Shown: piece by piece, positions 1 to 11,348 of the stretch
Numbering within the stretch: the stretch's first letter is position 1
How the letters are laid out: every line of letters starts with the position of its first letter
Source: Sphingomonas sp. NBWT7
GTDB taxonomy: Bacteria; Pseudomonadota; Alphaproteobacteria; Sphingomonadales; Sphingomonadaceae
NCBI RefSeq assembly: GCF_014217605.1
Contig: NZ_CP043639.1
Span: 1,139,501 to 1,203,500, forward strand
Direction of reading: 5' to 3'
DNA length: 64,000 bases
Program-made: the position numbers and the translations under genes
Notes under the pieces: generated by a model
What the model saw: the letters and a program-made list of their open reading frames with translations, nothing else
Told to the model about the DNA's origin: nothing
Databases searched by the model: none

Positions 1-1
1 C

Positions 2-1159
2 ATCGCCAACATCATCTCGGCGGCGGAGATTTCGGGTGCCGACGCGATCCACCCCGGCTACGGCTTCCTCAGCGAGAACGCCAAGTTCGCCGAGATCGTC
101 GAGGCGCACGGGCTGATTTTCGTCGGTCCGAAGCCCGAACATATCCGCACCATGGGCGACAAGGTGGAGGCGAAGCGCACGGCCGGCGCGCTCGGCCTGC
201 CGCTCGTCCCCGGATCGGACGGCGCGCTGACCGATTCGGCAGAGGCGAAGCGCCTCGCACACGACATTGGTTACCCGGTGCTGATCAAGGCCGCGTCGGG
301 CGGCGGCGGGCGCGGCATGAAGGTCGTGCCGTCGGAGGACGAAATGGACACGCTGATGGCGCAGGCCGGCAGCGAGGCGAAGGCCGCATTCGGCGACGCC
401 ACGGTCTACATGGAAAAGTATCTCGGCAACCCCCGCCACATCGAATTCCAGGTGTTCGGCGACGGCAACGGCAATGCGATCCACCTCGGCGAGCGCGACT
501 GTTCGCTCCAGCGCCGCCACCAGAAGGTGGTTGAGGAAGCCCCCTCCCCGATCATCACGCCCGAGGAGCGTGACCGGATGGGCGGCATCGTCGCCAAGGC
601 GATGGCGGACATGGGCTATCGCGGCGCGGGCACGATCGAGTTCCTGTGGGAAGACGGCAAATTCTACTTCATCGAGATGAACACCCGCCTGCAGGTGGAG
701 CATCCGGTGACCGAGGCGATCACCGGCCTCGATCTCGTGCGCGAGCAGATCCGCGTCGCCGAGGGGTATCCGCTGACGCTGCGGCAGGAGGATGTCGTCT
801 TCCGCGGCCACGCGATCGAATGCCGCATCAACGCCGAGGATCCCAGAACCTTTGCGCCGTCACCGGGCCTCGTGAAACTGTATCACGCCCCCGGTGGCAT
901 GCACGTGCGCGTCGATTCGGGGCTCTATGCCGGCTATCGCGTGCCGCCTTATTACGACAGCATGATCGCAAAGCTGATCGTCTACGGCACGACGCGCCAG
1001 GGCGCGCTGCGCCGGCTGCGGCGCGCGCTGGAGGAATTCGTCGTCGACGGCGTCAAGACGACCATTCCCCTGCATCAGGCGCTGCTCGAGGATCCCGAGT
1101 TCCAGCAGGGCGACTACACGATCAAGTGGCTCGAGGGGTGGCTCGCGAAGCAGGCGTGA
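2..1159 (+). CDS. accC: Biotin carboxylase subunit of acetyl-CoA carboxylase (5' partial)
   Basis: Carboxylates the biotin on AccB using ATP and bicarbonate, the first step of fatty-acid synthesis. The window opens inside the gene: 385 codons remain, so about 60 N-terminal residues of a protein usually near 447 are missing. Seen: [10 protein letters not shown] near the cut end, the glycine-rich ATP-grasp loop [26 protein letters not shown], and RINAEDP. The protein stops after the biotin-carboxylase C-terminal domain with no biotinyl domain, so it is the free AccC subunit rather than a PccA/MccA fusion. accB is expected just upstream, outside the window. Confidence 0.95.
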   Translation: MANIISAAEISGADAIHPGYGFLSENAKFAEIVEAHGLIFVGPKPEHIRTMGDKVEAKRTAGALGLPLVPGSDGALTDSAEAKRLAHDIGYPVLIKAASGGGGRGMKVVPSEDEMDTLMAQAGSEAKAAFGDATVYMEKYLGNPRHIEFQVFGDGNGNAIHLGERDCSLQRRHQKVVEEAPSPIITPEERDRMGGIVAKAMADMGYRGAGTIEFLWEDGKFYFIEMNTRLQVEHPVTEAITGLDLVREQIRVAEGYPLTLRQEDVVFRGHAIECRINAEDPRTFAPSPGLVKLYHAPGGMHVRVDSGLYAGYRVPPYYDSMIAKLIVYGTTRQGALRRLRRALEEFVVDGVKTTIPLHQALLEDPEFQQGDYTIKWLEGWLAKQA

Positions 1160-1221
1160 CCGATGACTAGCCACCGCTTGCGCGGGCGGTTAGCGTCGGC
1201 CGTCCCTGACGGAGCGACCGC

Positions 1222-1911
1222 ATGTTCATCGGGCATTACGCGCCGGCGCTGATCGCCGCTGCACACCCGCGCGCGCAGCGGCTGGGTAGCCTGTTCCTCG
1301 CCGCGCAGCTCGTCGATGTCGCATTCTTCGGTTTCGTCCTCGCCGGTGTCGAGCGGATGCGCGCGGTGCCGGGGACGACGGCGATGAACGCGATGGACCT
1401 CTACCATTTGCCGTACACGCACAGTCTGATCGGCAGTGGCTGCTTCGCGCTGGTATGGGCCGCCGTGACGTATCTCGTCCGACGCGCCGCGCTCGCTGCC
1501 GCACTTGGCGGCGGCGTCGTATTGTCGCACTGGTTCCTCGACTTGCTGGTCCACGCGCCCGATCTGACGCTCGGCGGCGGGGCCGACCGCTACGGCTTCG
1601 CGCTGTGGGACTATCCGGCGATCGAAATGCCGCTCGAACTGGCGATAACTTTGGGTGCGTTCGGCTACTACCTCCTGCGCACCGTTCCGCGTTCGAGCAG
1701 AGTGTGGATCGCCCCCGCGCTGCTCTTCGCGGCGCTACTGCTCGTGCAGGCGATCAACTGGGCGACGCCGCAACCGACCGCAATACTCGATCCTGTGCCC
1801 GCCTCCGAGCCACTGACCGCACTTGCTGCCTTCGCCATGCTGAACGCCCTTGCGGCGTGGACCGGTCGAAGTCGGCTGCCAAGGCTTGGTCCGCGCGTGC
1901 GGACGCTATAG
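1222..1911 (+). CDS. Multipass membrane protein, possible YdjM-like (DUF457-type) hydrolase
   Basis: 229-aa hydrophobic protein with about five to six membrane segments. It has His/Asp clusters next to membrane helices: FIGHYAPA at the N-terminus, HSLIGSG near residue 74, and SHWFLDLLVHAPD near residues 103-115. This layout resembles the inner-membrane putative metal-dependent hydrolases of the YdjM/DUF457 type, but the match is by eye only. It starts 62 nt after accC and is followed 9 nt later by arsC, so it may be cotranscribed with both. No substrate can be proposed. Confidence 0.6.
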   Translation: MFIGHYAPALIAAAHPRAQRLGSLFLAAQLVDVAFFGFVLAGVERMRAVPGTTAMNAMDLYHLPYTHSLIGSGCFALVWAAVTYLVRRAALAAALGGGVVLSHWFLDLLVHAPDLTLGGGADRYGFALWDYPAIEMPLELAITLGAFGYYLLRTVPRSSRVWIAPALLFAALLLVQAINWATPQPTAILDPVPASEPLTALAAFAMLNALAAWTGRSRLPRLGPRVRTL

Positions 1912-1920
1912 GGGCGGCGC

Positions 1921-2241
1921 ATGAAGGCAACGATCTGGCACAACCCGCGCTGCTCCAAGTCGCGAGAGGCTTTGGCGCTGCTGCACGAGGCGGGTGCCGA
2001 CGTGACGATCGTCGACTATCTGCAGCATCCGCCGACCAGGGCCGAACTCGCCGCCCTATACGGGCGTGCTGGGATCGCGCCCGGCGCAGCGATGCGCAAG
2101 GACGCGCCACCGGTCGATGACGACGATGCGGCGCTCGATGCCATGGCCGCCGATCCCCGCGTGATCGAACGGCCGTTGGTGGCGACCGAAAAGGGCGTCG
2201 TTCTCGCCCGCCCCACCAGCCGCATCCGCGACATCCTGTGA
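1921..2241 (+). CDS. arsC: ArsC-type (glutaredoxin-dependent) arsenate reductase family protein
   Basis: 106-aa thioredoxin-fold protein of the ArsC family, which reduces arsenate to arsenite with glutaredoxin in characterised members. The N-terminus IWHNPRCSKSREAL carries the single catalytic Cys (C11) in the CSKSR setting typical of ArsC, and VIERPLV near residue 80 is the conserved C-terminal signature. No arsB/acr3, arsR or arsH lies nearby, so a role in arsenic resistance is not shown by context. Its stop codon overlaps the GTG start of the phospholipase D-family gene (GTGA). Confidence 0.8.
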   Translation: MKATIWHNPRCSKSREALALLHEAGADVTIVDYLQHPPTRAELAALYGRAGIAPGAAMRKDAPPVDDDDAALDAMAADPRVIERPLVATEKGVVLARPTSRIRDIL

Positions 2242-3674
2242 GCATTCCCGACAACGCGCGCTGGCGGGTCGAGCATGCGACGCACGCCTCGGTCATCATC
2301 GATGCCGATCATTATTTCCGCGTCGCGCGCGAGGCGATGCTCGGGGCGCGGCACCAGATCTTCCTTGTCGGCTGGGATTTCGACGCGCGGATCAATCTTG
2401 CCTGGGCGAACGAGCCGCCCGGCGTGCCGACCACCGTCGGCGAGTTCATCGGCTGGCTGGTCCGCCGCCGCCCCGACCTCAACGTCTACATCCTGCGCTG
2501 GGACAAGGGCGCGTTCAAAACGCTGTTCCGCGGCAAGACGCTGTGGACGCTGACGAAATGGCGTTTCGCTCGCAAGCGGATCCACCTCAAGCTCGATTCG
2601 TACCATCCGATCGGCGCCTCGCAGCACCAGAAGATCGTCGTGATCGACGATTGCCTCGCTTTCTGCGGCGGGATCGACATGACCGACGAGCGCTGGGACA
2701 CGCGCGAGCATCGCGACGACGATCCGCATCGTACCTCCCCCAGCGGCCGGCCCAACAAACCGTGGCACGACGCGACGACCGCGCTGATGGGCCCCGTGGC
2801 GAAGGCGCTCGGCGAGCTATGCCGTGCACGATGGGAGGTCGCCGGCGGCGCGCCCGTCCCGCCGCCCCCACCGACGCAGGATTGCTGGCCCAAGAGCCTG
2901 ACGGTCGATTTCAACGACGTCGACGTCGCTATTTCGCGCTCGCAGCCCGATCACGGCACGCAGGAGGCGGTGCGCGAGATCGAGAACCTGTATCTCGCGC
3001 TGATCGCCCGCGCGAAGCGTCACATCTACGCCGAGAGCCAGTATTTCGCCTCCCGTCGCGTGGCCGAAGCGATCGCGCGCCGGCTCGACGAGCCCGACGG
3101 TCCCGAGATCGTGATCGTCAACCCGGTCAGCGCGCAGGGTTGGCTGGAGCCGATCGCGATGGATACCGCACGCGCCCGCCTAATCGAGGCGCTGCGGCGG
3201 CGGGACGTGCATGGCCGGCTGCGCATGTATCATCCGGTCACCGCGGGCGGGACGTCGATCTACGTCCACGCCAAGGTTTTGGTGATCGACGACGATCTGA
3301 TTCGCGTCGGATCGTCTAATTTCAACAATCGCTCGCTGCGGCTCGATACCGAGTGCGACGTGACGATCGAGCATGACAGCGACCGCATCACCGCGATCCG
3401 CGATGATCTGATCGCCGAGCACCTCGGCACCGATATCGCGAGGGTGACGGACGCGATCGCGCAGCACGGCCTGATCGGCGCGATCGAGCATCTGCGCGGA
3501 TCGGGGAAGACGCTGATCCCCTACGAGATACCGGATCTTTCGAGCGTCGAGGAATGGCTGGCCGACAACGAGATCCTCGATCCCGAAGGCCCGGAGGACA
3601 TGTTCGAGGCGCCGAGCAAGCGACCGGGGCTGCTGACCAGGATCAAGGACCGCCGGCACCGCAGGGGCAAGTAG
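2238..3674 (+). CDS. Phospholipase D / cardiolipin synthase-family protein
   Basis: 478-aa protein with two HKD half-sites that together form one active site: H130-x-K132-(4x)-D137 in [10 protein letters not shown], followed by [11 protein letters not shown], and H344-x-K346-(4x)-D351 in [11 protein letters not shown], followed by GSSNFNNRS. Such proteins hydrolyse or transfer phosphatidyl groups. There is no N-terminal membrane hairpin like that of classical ClsA, so it resembles the soluble PLD-like group seen in Alphaproteobacteria; PLD activity and cardiolipin synthesis remain alternatives. The start is GTG, overlapping the arsC stop by 4 nt, which suggests translational coupling. Confidence 0.85.
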   Translation: MSIPDNARWRVEHATHASVIIDADHYFRVAREAMLGARHQIFLVGWDFDARINLAWANEPPGVPTTVGEFIGWLVRRRPDLNVYILRWDKGAFKTLFRGKTLWTLTKWRFARKRIHLKLDSYHPIGASQHQKIVVIDDCLAFCGGIDMTDERWDTREHRDDDPHRTSPSGRPNKPWHDATTALMGPVAKALGELCRARWEVAGGAPVPPPPPTQDCWPKSLTVDFNDVDVAISRSQPDHGTQEAVREIENLYLALIARAKRHIYAESQYFASRRVAEAIARRLDEPDGPEIVIVNPVSAQGWLEPIAMDTARARLIEALRRRDVHGRLRMYHPVTAGGTSIYVHAKVLVIDDDLIRVGSSNFNNRSLRLDTECDVTIEHDSDRITAIRDDLIAEHLGTDIARVTDAIAQHGLIGAIEHLRGSGKTLIPYEIPDLSSVEEWLADNEILDPEGPEDMFEAPSKRPGLLTRIKDRRHRRGK

Positions 3675-3759
3675 TGCCACCCACGCGAGCGACGGTTCAC
3701 CGCGCCGTCGCAGGCGCGGATTGGTGACACCGGCGCCGCCGCTCGCTATCGCGCGCGGC

Positions 3760-5982
<2,223 letters not shown>

Positions 5983-6028
5983 TCGCGCGCCACCTTGCCG
6001 ACGATCGGCTGCCGGGAACGCCAGGCTC

Positions 6029-7267
6029 ATGACCGCAGCGGGCTCGACGCGGATCGTGGCGCTCGATGCCGTGCGGGGGATGGCCGTTCTCGGCATCCTC
6101 CTGCTCAACATCGTCGACTTCGCGATGCCGCGCTACGCCTACGTCGATCCGACCTTCTACGGCGGGGCTACGGGGGCGGACTGGTGGGCATGGGCGCTTA
6201 CCTTTGTCGTCGCGGACGGCAAGATGCGCGGGCTGTTCTCGATGCTGTTCGGCGCATCGATGCTGCTGGTCGCCGAGCGCGCGCAGGCGACCGGCGAATC
6301 GCCCTTCCGCGTGCACATGGCGCGGATGGCCGTCCTGTTCGTCATCGGCATGGTGCACGCCTATCTGATCTGGTCGGGCGATATCCTGGTACTGTACGCA
6401 CTGTGCGGCGTGCTCGCGTTCGCCTTCCGGGAAGCGCGCCTGTCGACGCTGCTCGCGATCGCCGCGATCCTGATGCTCGGCGAAGTGGCTACCGCGATCG
6501 TCGACCACCACGCGGCGCGCGCGTTCGAAGCGCGCGCGACGCAGAGCGGCGCGTCCGCCACGCTACAGGCCGATTGGGCGCAATACATGGCGGGTATCGC
6601 GGATCTACGTGCATCGATACCAGCCGAACTCGCGACCTATCGCGGCGGCTGGGCGCAGGTGCTTCCCGCGCGCGCCGCCGCAACGTGGCAGGCGCAGCGT
6701 GAGATGATCCCGGGCACCCTTGCCGATACGCTGGCCATGATGCTGCTCGGCATGGCGCTGTTCCGCAGCGGCTTCTTCGCCTTCCGGTGGCGCCCGCCAT
6801 TCTACCAGTTGATGCTGGCGATCGGCTACGGCGCTGCGCTGCCGCTCACCGCCCTGCTCGCATGGTGGATCGACCGGCGCGGGTTCGATCCGATCACGCT
6901 CGCGCTCGCCGAGCCGCTTCAGCTCGCGCTGCTGCGCCCGTGGGTGGCCCTGGCGCATGCCAGCGTCATCATCCTCGCCGTCGAGCGCGGCGTCGCCGCC
7001 CGTCTCATCGCCCGGTTGGCGGCGACGGGCCGCATGGCGTTCACCAACTATCTCGCGACCAGCATCATCTGCGCCTGGATCTTCTGCGGCTACGGGCTTG
7101 GATGGTTCGGCATGCTTACGCGGTGGCAGCTATATCCCGTCGTACTCGCAATCTGGGCGCTGCTCCTCGGCTGGTCACCGTGGTGGCTGGCGCGGTTCCG
7201 ATACGGCCCGTTCGAATGGCTATGGCGCAGCGCCAGCCGTATGATCCGGCAACGTCTACGCCGATGA
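6029..7267 (+). CDS. DUF418 domain-containing membrane protein
   Basis: 412-aa polytopic protein with the N-terminal signature RIVALDAVRGMAVLGILLLN typical of DUF418 proteins (YeiB-like, related to acyltransferase-3/heparan N-acetyltransferase-type membrane proteins). The conserved C-terminal DUF418 block is visible as ATGRMAFTNYLATSI followed by WLARFRYGPFEWLWR. Biochemical function of the family is not established. It starts 46 nt after purL; whether they share a transcript is unclear. Confidence 0.85.
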   Translation: MTAAGSTRIVALDAVRGMAVLGILLLNIVDFAMPRYAYVDPTFYGGATGADWWAWALTFVVADGKMRGLFSMLFGASMLLVAERAQATGESPFRVHMARMAVLFVIGMVHAYLIWSGDILVLYALCGVLAFAFREARLSTLLAIAAILMLGEVATAIVDHHAARAFEARATQSGASATLQADWAQYMAGIADLRASIPAELATYRGGWAQVLPARAAATWQAQREMIPGTLADTLAMMLLGMALFRSGFFAFRWRPPFYQLMLAIGYGAALPLTALLAWWIDRRGFDPITLALAEPLQLALLRPWVALAHASVIILAVERGVAARLIARLAATGRMAFTNYLATSIICAWIFCGYGLGWFGMLTRWQLYPVVLAIWALLLGWSPWWLARFRYGPFEWLWRSASRMIRQRLRR

Positions 7268-7274
7268 TCTAAGA

Positions 7275-7312
7275 TGCGAGTCAGACGCAATAGACTTGCG
7301 ATCCGGTCGCAA
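7275..7312. promoter_or_regulatory. Tandem inverted repeats upstream of bfd, possible iron-regulator operator
   Basis: Two adjacent dyads lie 34-71 nt before the bfd start. The second is TTGCGA-N5-TCGCAA (7296-7312, perfect 6-bp arms). The first, at 7275-7289, has arms TGCGAGT and AGACGCA, a partial dyad of the same spacing and base preference. The position just ahead of an iron-storage pair suggests a Fur/Mur-type site. The link to a regulator is inference; no regulator gene is present here. Confidence 0.4.
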
Positions 7313-7345
7313 TAGCGGTACGCCGCCGTTGCGAGGGAGAGTTCC

Positions 7346-7516
7346 ATGGTCGTCTGCGTGTGCAATGCCATCCGGGAATGTCAGGTTCGTGAAGCCGCGC
7401 GGTCGGGTTCGACCACCGCTTGCCAAGCATACCGTACGCTCGGGCGGCAGGCGAAGTGTGGCCAATGCGTGCCCTTCGCCCGCGCGATCATCGATCAGGA
7501 ACGTGCGGCTGCCTGA
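7346..7516 (+). CDS. bfd: Bacterioferritin-associated ferredoxin
   Basis: Small 56-aa [2Fe-2S] protein that delivers electrons to bacterioferritin so that stored ferric iron can be released. Four cluster cysteines fit the Bfd pattern: C4 and C6 in VVCVCNAI, then C38 and C41 in KCGQCVPFAR. It has a Shine-Dalgarno-like GAGGGAGA before the ATG and lies 96 nt upstream of bfr on the same strand, the usual bfd-bfr arrangement. Confidence 0.93.
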   Translation: MVVCVCNAIRECQVREAARSGSTTACQAYRTLGRQAKCGQCVPFARAIIDQERAAA

Positions 7517-7612
7517 CAATCGCAACAAGCGATTTTGGCGGTTTTCCGCGACTTTTAGGTTGCCCGTCCGCGAACGAACGCGATACACGGTCGCGACTAT
7601 GGAGATCGTGAC

Positions 7613-8098
7613 ATGAAGGGCGACGCGCGCGTCATCGAGTATCTCAACGAGACGCTCAAGAATGAATTGACGGCGATCAACCAATATTGGTTGCACTATC
7701 GCCTGCTCGAGCATTGGGGCGTCAAGAAGCTCGCCGAGTACGAGCGGCACGAATCGATCGATGAGATGAAGCACGCCGACTGGCTGGCGGAGCGCATCCT
7801 GTTTCTCGATGGTTTGCCCAATTTTCAGCTGCTCGGTCGTTTGCGCATCGGCGAGACCGTCGAAGAGGTGTTGAAGGCAGATCTAGCAATGGAGATCGAG
7901 GCGGTCGCCGAGCTCAAGGCCGCCGTCGCCTATTGCGAGGAGGTTCGCGATTTCGTCAGCCGCGATTTGTTCATGCGCATCCTGATCAGCGAGGAGGAGC
8001 ATGTCGACACGCTCGAGCGGCAGTTCGAGATGATCGAGCGCATGGGCCTGCCCAATTACATCCAGCTCAATTCGGAAGCGGATCAGCCGCACGGCTGA
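7613..8098 (+). CDS. bfr: Bacterioferritin
   Basis: 161-aa haem-containing iron-storage subunit that assembles into a 24-mer shell. The E. coli Bfr ferroxidase ligands are all present: E18, E51, H54, E94, and the EEEHVD motif giving E127 and H130. The haem ligand M52 is present in SIDEMKHAD. GGAG eight nt before the ATG serves as ribosome binding site. It is probably coexpressed with bfd and faces the convergent Hpt gene across a 50-nt gap. Confidence 0.96.
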   Translation: MKGDARVIEYLNETLKNELTAINQYWLHYRLLEHWGVKKLAEYERHESIDEMKHADWLAERILFLDGLPNFQLLGRLRIGETVEEVLKADLAMEIEAVAELKAAVAYCEEVRDFVSRDLFMRILISEEEHVDTLERQFEMIERMGLPNYIQLNSEADQPHG

Positions 8099-8105
8099 GG
8101 CGGCG

Positions 8106-8133
8106 AGCCGGGCGGCGGCGACGCGGCCCGGCT
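8106..8133. terminator. Hairpin between convergent bfr and Hpt genes
   Basis: AGCCGGGC pairs with GCCCGGCT around a 12-nt loop, directly after bfr and before the end of the Hpt gene on the other strand. The position suits a shared terminator, but neither side has a T tract, so intrinsic termination is uncertain. Confidence 0.35.
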
Positions 8134-8148
8134 GCCGGACCTACGTCG

Positions 8149-8562
8149 TCAGACCTGGCGTCGTCCAAATCCCGTCACCCCGCGGCGTTCGGTTAGCGGA
8201 TTGGCCTCGCGCTCCAGCAGCGCGAGCGTCTGCGCGAACAGCGGTCCCAGCTTCACCACATCCTCGAGCGCGGCCTCAGGCGTGTCGCGCGTTTCGACGC
8301 AATCACGCGCCAACGCTTCGATTCGCTCGGCAAGATCGGCGAGTGGGAGCGCGCCGAACTGCCGCGCTTCACCCTTTAGTGTGTGTGCCGGGATGACGAT
8401 CGCGGTCGCGTTCTGTGCGCGCATCGCGGCCTCGATCGCGGCGACAGATTTCACGCCGTCCTCGCGAAAATAGCCAAGGATGCGACCGAAGCCGGCGCCA
8501 AGCTCGGCACGGGCCTTCGTAAAGGCGGCCCAATCGACCAGGGTGCTGCCTTCGAACGACAC
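8149..8562 (-). CDS. Hpt-domain histidine phosphotransfer protein
   Basis: 137-aa stand-alone Hpt protein of phosphorelays. The phospho-acceptor is H60 in PAHTLKGEARQFGA, the classic HxLKGxAxxxGA context in a helical bundle. There is no kinase or receiver domain in the same protein and none nearby, so its partners (a hybrid kinase and a response regulator) must be encoded elsewhere. I take the GTG start at 8562; the ATG seven nt further upstream is out of frame. Confidence 0.85.
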   Translation of the reverse strand: MSFEGSTLVDWAAFTKARAELGAGFGRILGYFREDGVKSVAAIEAAMRAQNATAIVIPAHTLKGEARQFGALPLADLAERIEALARDCVETRDTPEAALEDVVKLGPLFAQTLALLEREANPLTERRGVTGFGRRQV

Positions 8563-8644
8563 AGATCATATCCTCGATCGGGCCGCATATGGCCGGCGGG
8601 TGATGGCCTTGTTCTACGTTGCGGGCGTAAACAGGAAGTAACCG

Positions 8645-9994
8645 TCAGGTGCCGAACGGGTTTTTCGGCGCGCGCATCGTCAGCCGCACGGGCACTGCGC
8701 CGAAGCCCAGGTCGCGCCGCATCGAGTTGACGAGATATCGCTCGTAGCTCGCGGGAAGCTGGTCGACGCGCGTGCCGAAGACGACGAAGCTTGGCGGGCG
8801 CGTCTTCACCTGCGTGACATAGCGCATTTTGATCCGCTTGCCGCCCGGCGCCGGCGGCGGATTGGCGTCGATCGCGCGCTCGAACCAGCGGTTGAGCTCG
8901 CCGGTCGGCACGCGGCGCGACCACGCCTCGCGCGTCTCGAACGCCGCCGCCAGCAGCTGGTCGATGCCCTTGCCCGTCATCGCCGAGACGGTGATCAGCG
9001 GCACCCCCTTCACCTGGCTCAGCCCGTCGCCCAGCGCCGCCTTGACGCCGTTAAACAGCGCCGACGGCTCATCGGCGACATCCCATTTGTTGAGCGCGAC
9101 GATCAGCGCGCGTCCTTCTTCAAGCACGCGATCGGCGATGCGCAAATCCTGCGATTCGAGCCCCAGCGTCGCGTCGAGCAGCAGGACGACTACTTCGGCG
9201 AAATCGACCGCGTGGAGCGCATCGGCGACTGACAGCTTCTCCAGCTTGTCCTGCACCTTGGCGCGTTTGCGCATGCCCGCGGTATCAATCAGCCGCACCG
9301 GCCGCCCCTGCCACGCCCAGTCGATCGCAATCGAATCGCGCGTGATGCCAGCCTCGGGTCCGGTAATCATGCGGTCCTCGCCAAGCATCCGGTTCACCAG
9401 CGTCGACTTGCCGGCGTTGGGACGGCCAACGATCGCGAGCTTCAGCGGCGCTTGGGCATCGTCCTCGTCATCGGCGTCGTCCGCCTCCGTCGACTGTTCG
9501 AGATGCGGCAGCAACGCTTCGAACAGATCGGCGACGCCCTCGCCATGTTCGGCGGAGAGTTGCACCGGATCGCCGAAGCCAAGCGACAGTGACTCAAGGA
9601 TGCCCTGTTCCCCCGCGCGTCCTTCGGCCTTGTTGGCGACCAGCACGATCGGCGTCGTCGATCCGCGCAGCCAGCGCGCGATCTCCTCGTCGAGCGGCAC
9701 GATGCCAGCGCGCGCGTCGACCATGAACAGTGCGACGTCAGCATTCGCCACCGCCGCCTCGGTCTGCAGCCGCATCCGGCCGGGCAGCGAGGCCGCGTCG
9801 TGATCCTCATAGCCCGCCGTGTCGACGACGCGGAAGTCGAGCCCGATCAGGTGTGCGTCGCCCTCGCGCCGGTCACGCGTCACGCCCGGCCGATCGTCGA
9901 CCAGCGCCAGGCGCTTGCCGACGAGGCGGTTGAACAAGGTGGATTTGCCGACATTGGGTCGGCCGACGATCGCGACGGAGGGGAGACGTGCCAT
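8645..9994 (-). CDS. der: Ribosome assembly GTPase Der (EngA)
   Basis: 449-aa GTPase with two G domains in tandem and a C-terminal KH-like domain; acts in 50S subunit maturation. First domain: GRPNVGKST, DTAGYED, NKAEG. Second domain: GRPNAGKSTLVN, DTAGMRKRAKV, NKWD. A short acidic linker of alternating Asp/Glu lies between them. I prefer the ATG at 9994 over the GTG one codon upstream. It follows bamB by 31 nt in the same direction, an order (bamB-der) conserved in many proteobacteria. Confidence 0.97.
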   Translation of the reverse strand: MARLPSVAIVGRPNVGKSTLFNRLVGKRLALVDDRPGVTRDRREGDAHLIGLDFRVVDTAGYEDHDAASLPGRMRLQTEAAVANADVALFMVDARAGIVPLDEEIARWLRGSTTPIVLVANKAEGRAGEQGILESLSLGFGDPVQLSAEHGEGVADLFEALLPHLEQSTEADDADDEDDAQAPLKLAIVGRPNAGKSTLVNRMLGEDRMITGPEAGITRDSIAIDWAWQGRPVRLIDTAGMRKRAKVQDKLEKLSVADALHAVDFAEVVVLLLDATLGLESQDLRIADRVLEEGRALIVALNKWDVADEPSALFNGVKAALGDGLSQVKGVPLITVSAMTGKGIDQLLAAAFETREAWSRRVPTGELNRWFERAIDANPPPAPGGKRIKMRYVTQVKTRPPSFVVFGTRVDQLPASYERYLVNSMRRDLGFGAVPVRLTMRAPKNPFGT

Positions 9995-10025
9995 CACGCG
10001 CCCCTACCCGCTCGCACCCGCCGCG

Positions 10026-11348
10026 TCACCTGTAGGCGGACACCCGCCCCTTCTGATCGAGCACGTACAGCGTCTGATTGGCAACTACCGGCGGCAGAGT
10101 GAACGCATCCGCCGCCGGGATCGTCACCTGCACGCTGCCGTCGGCGGGCGACACACCGACCAGCTCGCCGCGCGAATTGGTCAGCCACAGCCTGTCGCCG
10201 GCCAGCACCGGCCCGAACCACGTATAGGCCGCCTTCTTCTTCTCTTCGTTGCGATAGGCGCGAAGCTGGCTCATCCAGCGCACCTTGCCGTTCGCGCGCG
10301 ACAGGCAGACGAGCTGCGCCTGATCGGTGACGACGAACAGCCACTCGCCGGCGATCCACGGCGTCGTGATGCTCGCGAAATTCTGCTCCCACAAACGCTG
10401 TCCGGTCGCGATCTCGACCGCGACCATGCGTCCGCCCTGCCCCACCGCATAGGCACGGCCATCGGCGATCACCGGATCCGCGTCGATATCGGCAAGGCTC
10501 GATACCGAGGTCGAGATGCTGGTGCGCGACAGCGCATCCTGCCACAAAGTTCTGCCATTCTCGTAGCGATAGGCGTTGAGCTCACCCGAGGAGAAACCGG
10601 CAACGATCGTACCCGCCGCCGCCGCCGGTGCCGCGACCCCGAATACGCCCTGCGTTTCGACACTGGCAGATCCGGTCCAGACGACCTTTCCGTCCGCCTG
10701 GTTGAGCGCGAAAAGCTGATTGTCCTGGCTCAGGACGTATATCTGGCCATTCGCGATAGTCGGCGCACCGCGCAAAGGCCCGCCCGGCTTCGAGCGCCAG
10801 ACGACAGCGCCGTCGGCGGCATTCATCGCCACGACATCGCCAATCCCGTCGGTTGCATAGACGCGCCCGTCATCGAAACTCACCCCGCCGCCGAAGCGCG
10901 CCGGCTTGTTCTCGTCGCCCTCGAACACCGCGGCCTTCCACAGCGGCGCGCCGGTGTCGGCAGTGAAGGCATGAACAGTGGCATCGACGTCGACGACGAA
11001 CAGCTTGCCGTCGCCGATCACCGGCGCGGCGCCGAGACGCTGGCGGTTCGAACCGCCGTCGATCGCGGCGGTCCACAGCCGCGCCGGCGAACCGCCGAGC
11101 GCCAGATGCCCCATCGTCTTTGATGCGTTGCCGCCGGGCTGGGTCCACGCCGCGTTCACCTCGGCAGTCGGCAGCAGGACCTGCACGCCGGCGAGCGACG
11201 GATCGACTTCGGCGGCATTCTCCGACACCAGGATCGGCACGCGATTGCCGACGGTCGGCGTCTTCTTCCCGCCGCCCTTGAACACGCCGCAGGCGCTGAG
11301 GCCCATCAGCGCCGCAATCGCGAACGGCGCGGCAATCGACTTCTTCAT
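10026..11348 (-). CDS. bamB: Outer-membrane assembly lipoprotein BamB (PQQ-like beta-propeller)
   Basis: 440-aa protein with a lipoprotein signal peptide ending in a lipobox (LSAC, Cys near residue 20), then repeated propeller blades of the type ...VYATDGIGDVVAMNAADGAVVWR and ...LFALNQADGKVVW. BamB is an accessory lipoprotein of the BAM complex that inserts beta-barrel proteins into the outer membrane. Its ATG overlaps the stop of the upstream TPR gene (ATGA), and der follows, so envelope and ribosome-assembly genes share one transcript here. Confidence 0.9.
   Translation of the reverse strand: MKKSIAAPFAIAALMGLSACGVFKGGGKKTPTVGNRVPILVSENAAEVDPSLAGVQVLLPTAEVNAAWTQPGGNASKTMGHLALGGSPARLWTAAIDGGSNRQRLGAAPVIGDGKLFVVDVDATVHAFTADTGAPLWKAAVFEGDENKPARFGGGVSFDDGRVYATDGIGDVVAMNAADGAVVWRSKPGGPLRGAPTIANGQIYVLSQDNQLFALNQADGKVVWTGSASVETQGVFGVAAPAAAAGTIVAGFSSGELNAYRYENGRTLWQDALSRTSISTSVSSLADIDADPVIADGRAYAVGQGGRMVAVEIATGQRLWEQNFASITTPWIAGEWLFVVTDQAQLVCLSRANGKVRWMSQLRAYRNEEKKKAAYTWFGPVLAGDRLWLTNSRGELVGVSPADGSVQVTIPAADAFTLPPVVANQTLYVLDQKGRVSAYR

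Noticed and set aside
1921..2241. Arsenic-resistance operon around arsC
   Set aside because: No arsenite pump, arsR or arsH is present; neighbours are a membrane protein and a phospholipase D-family gene.
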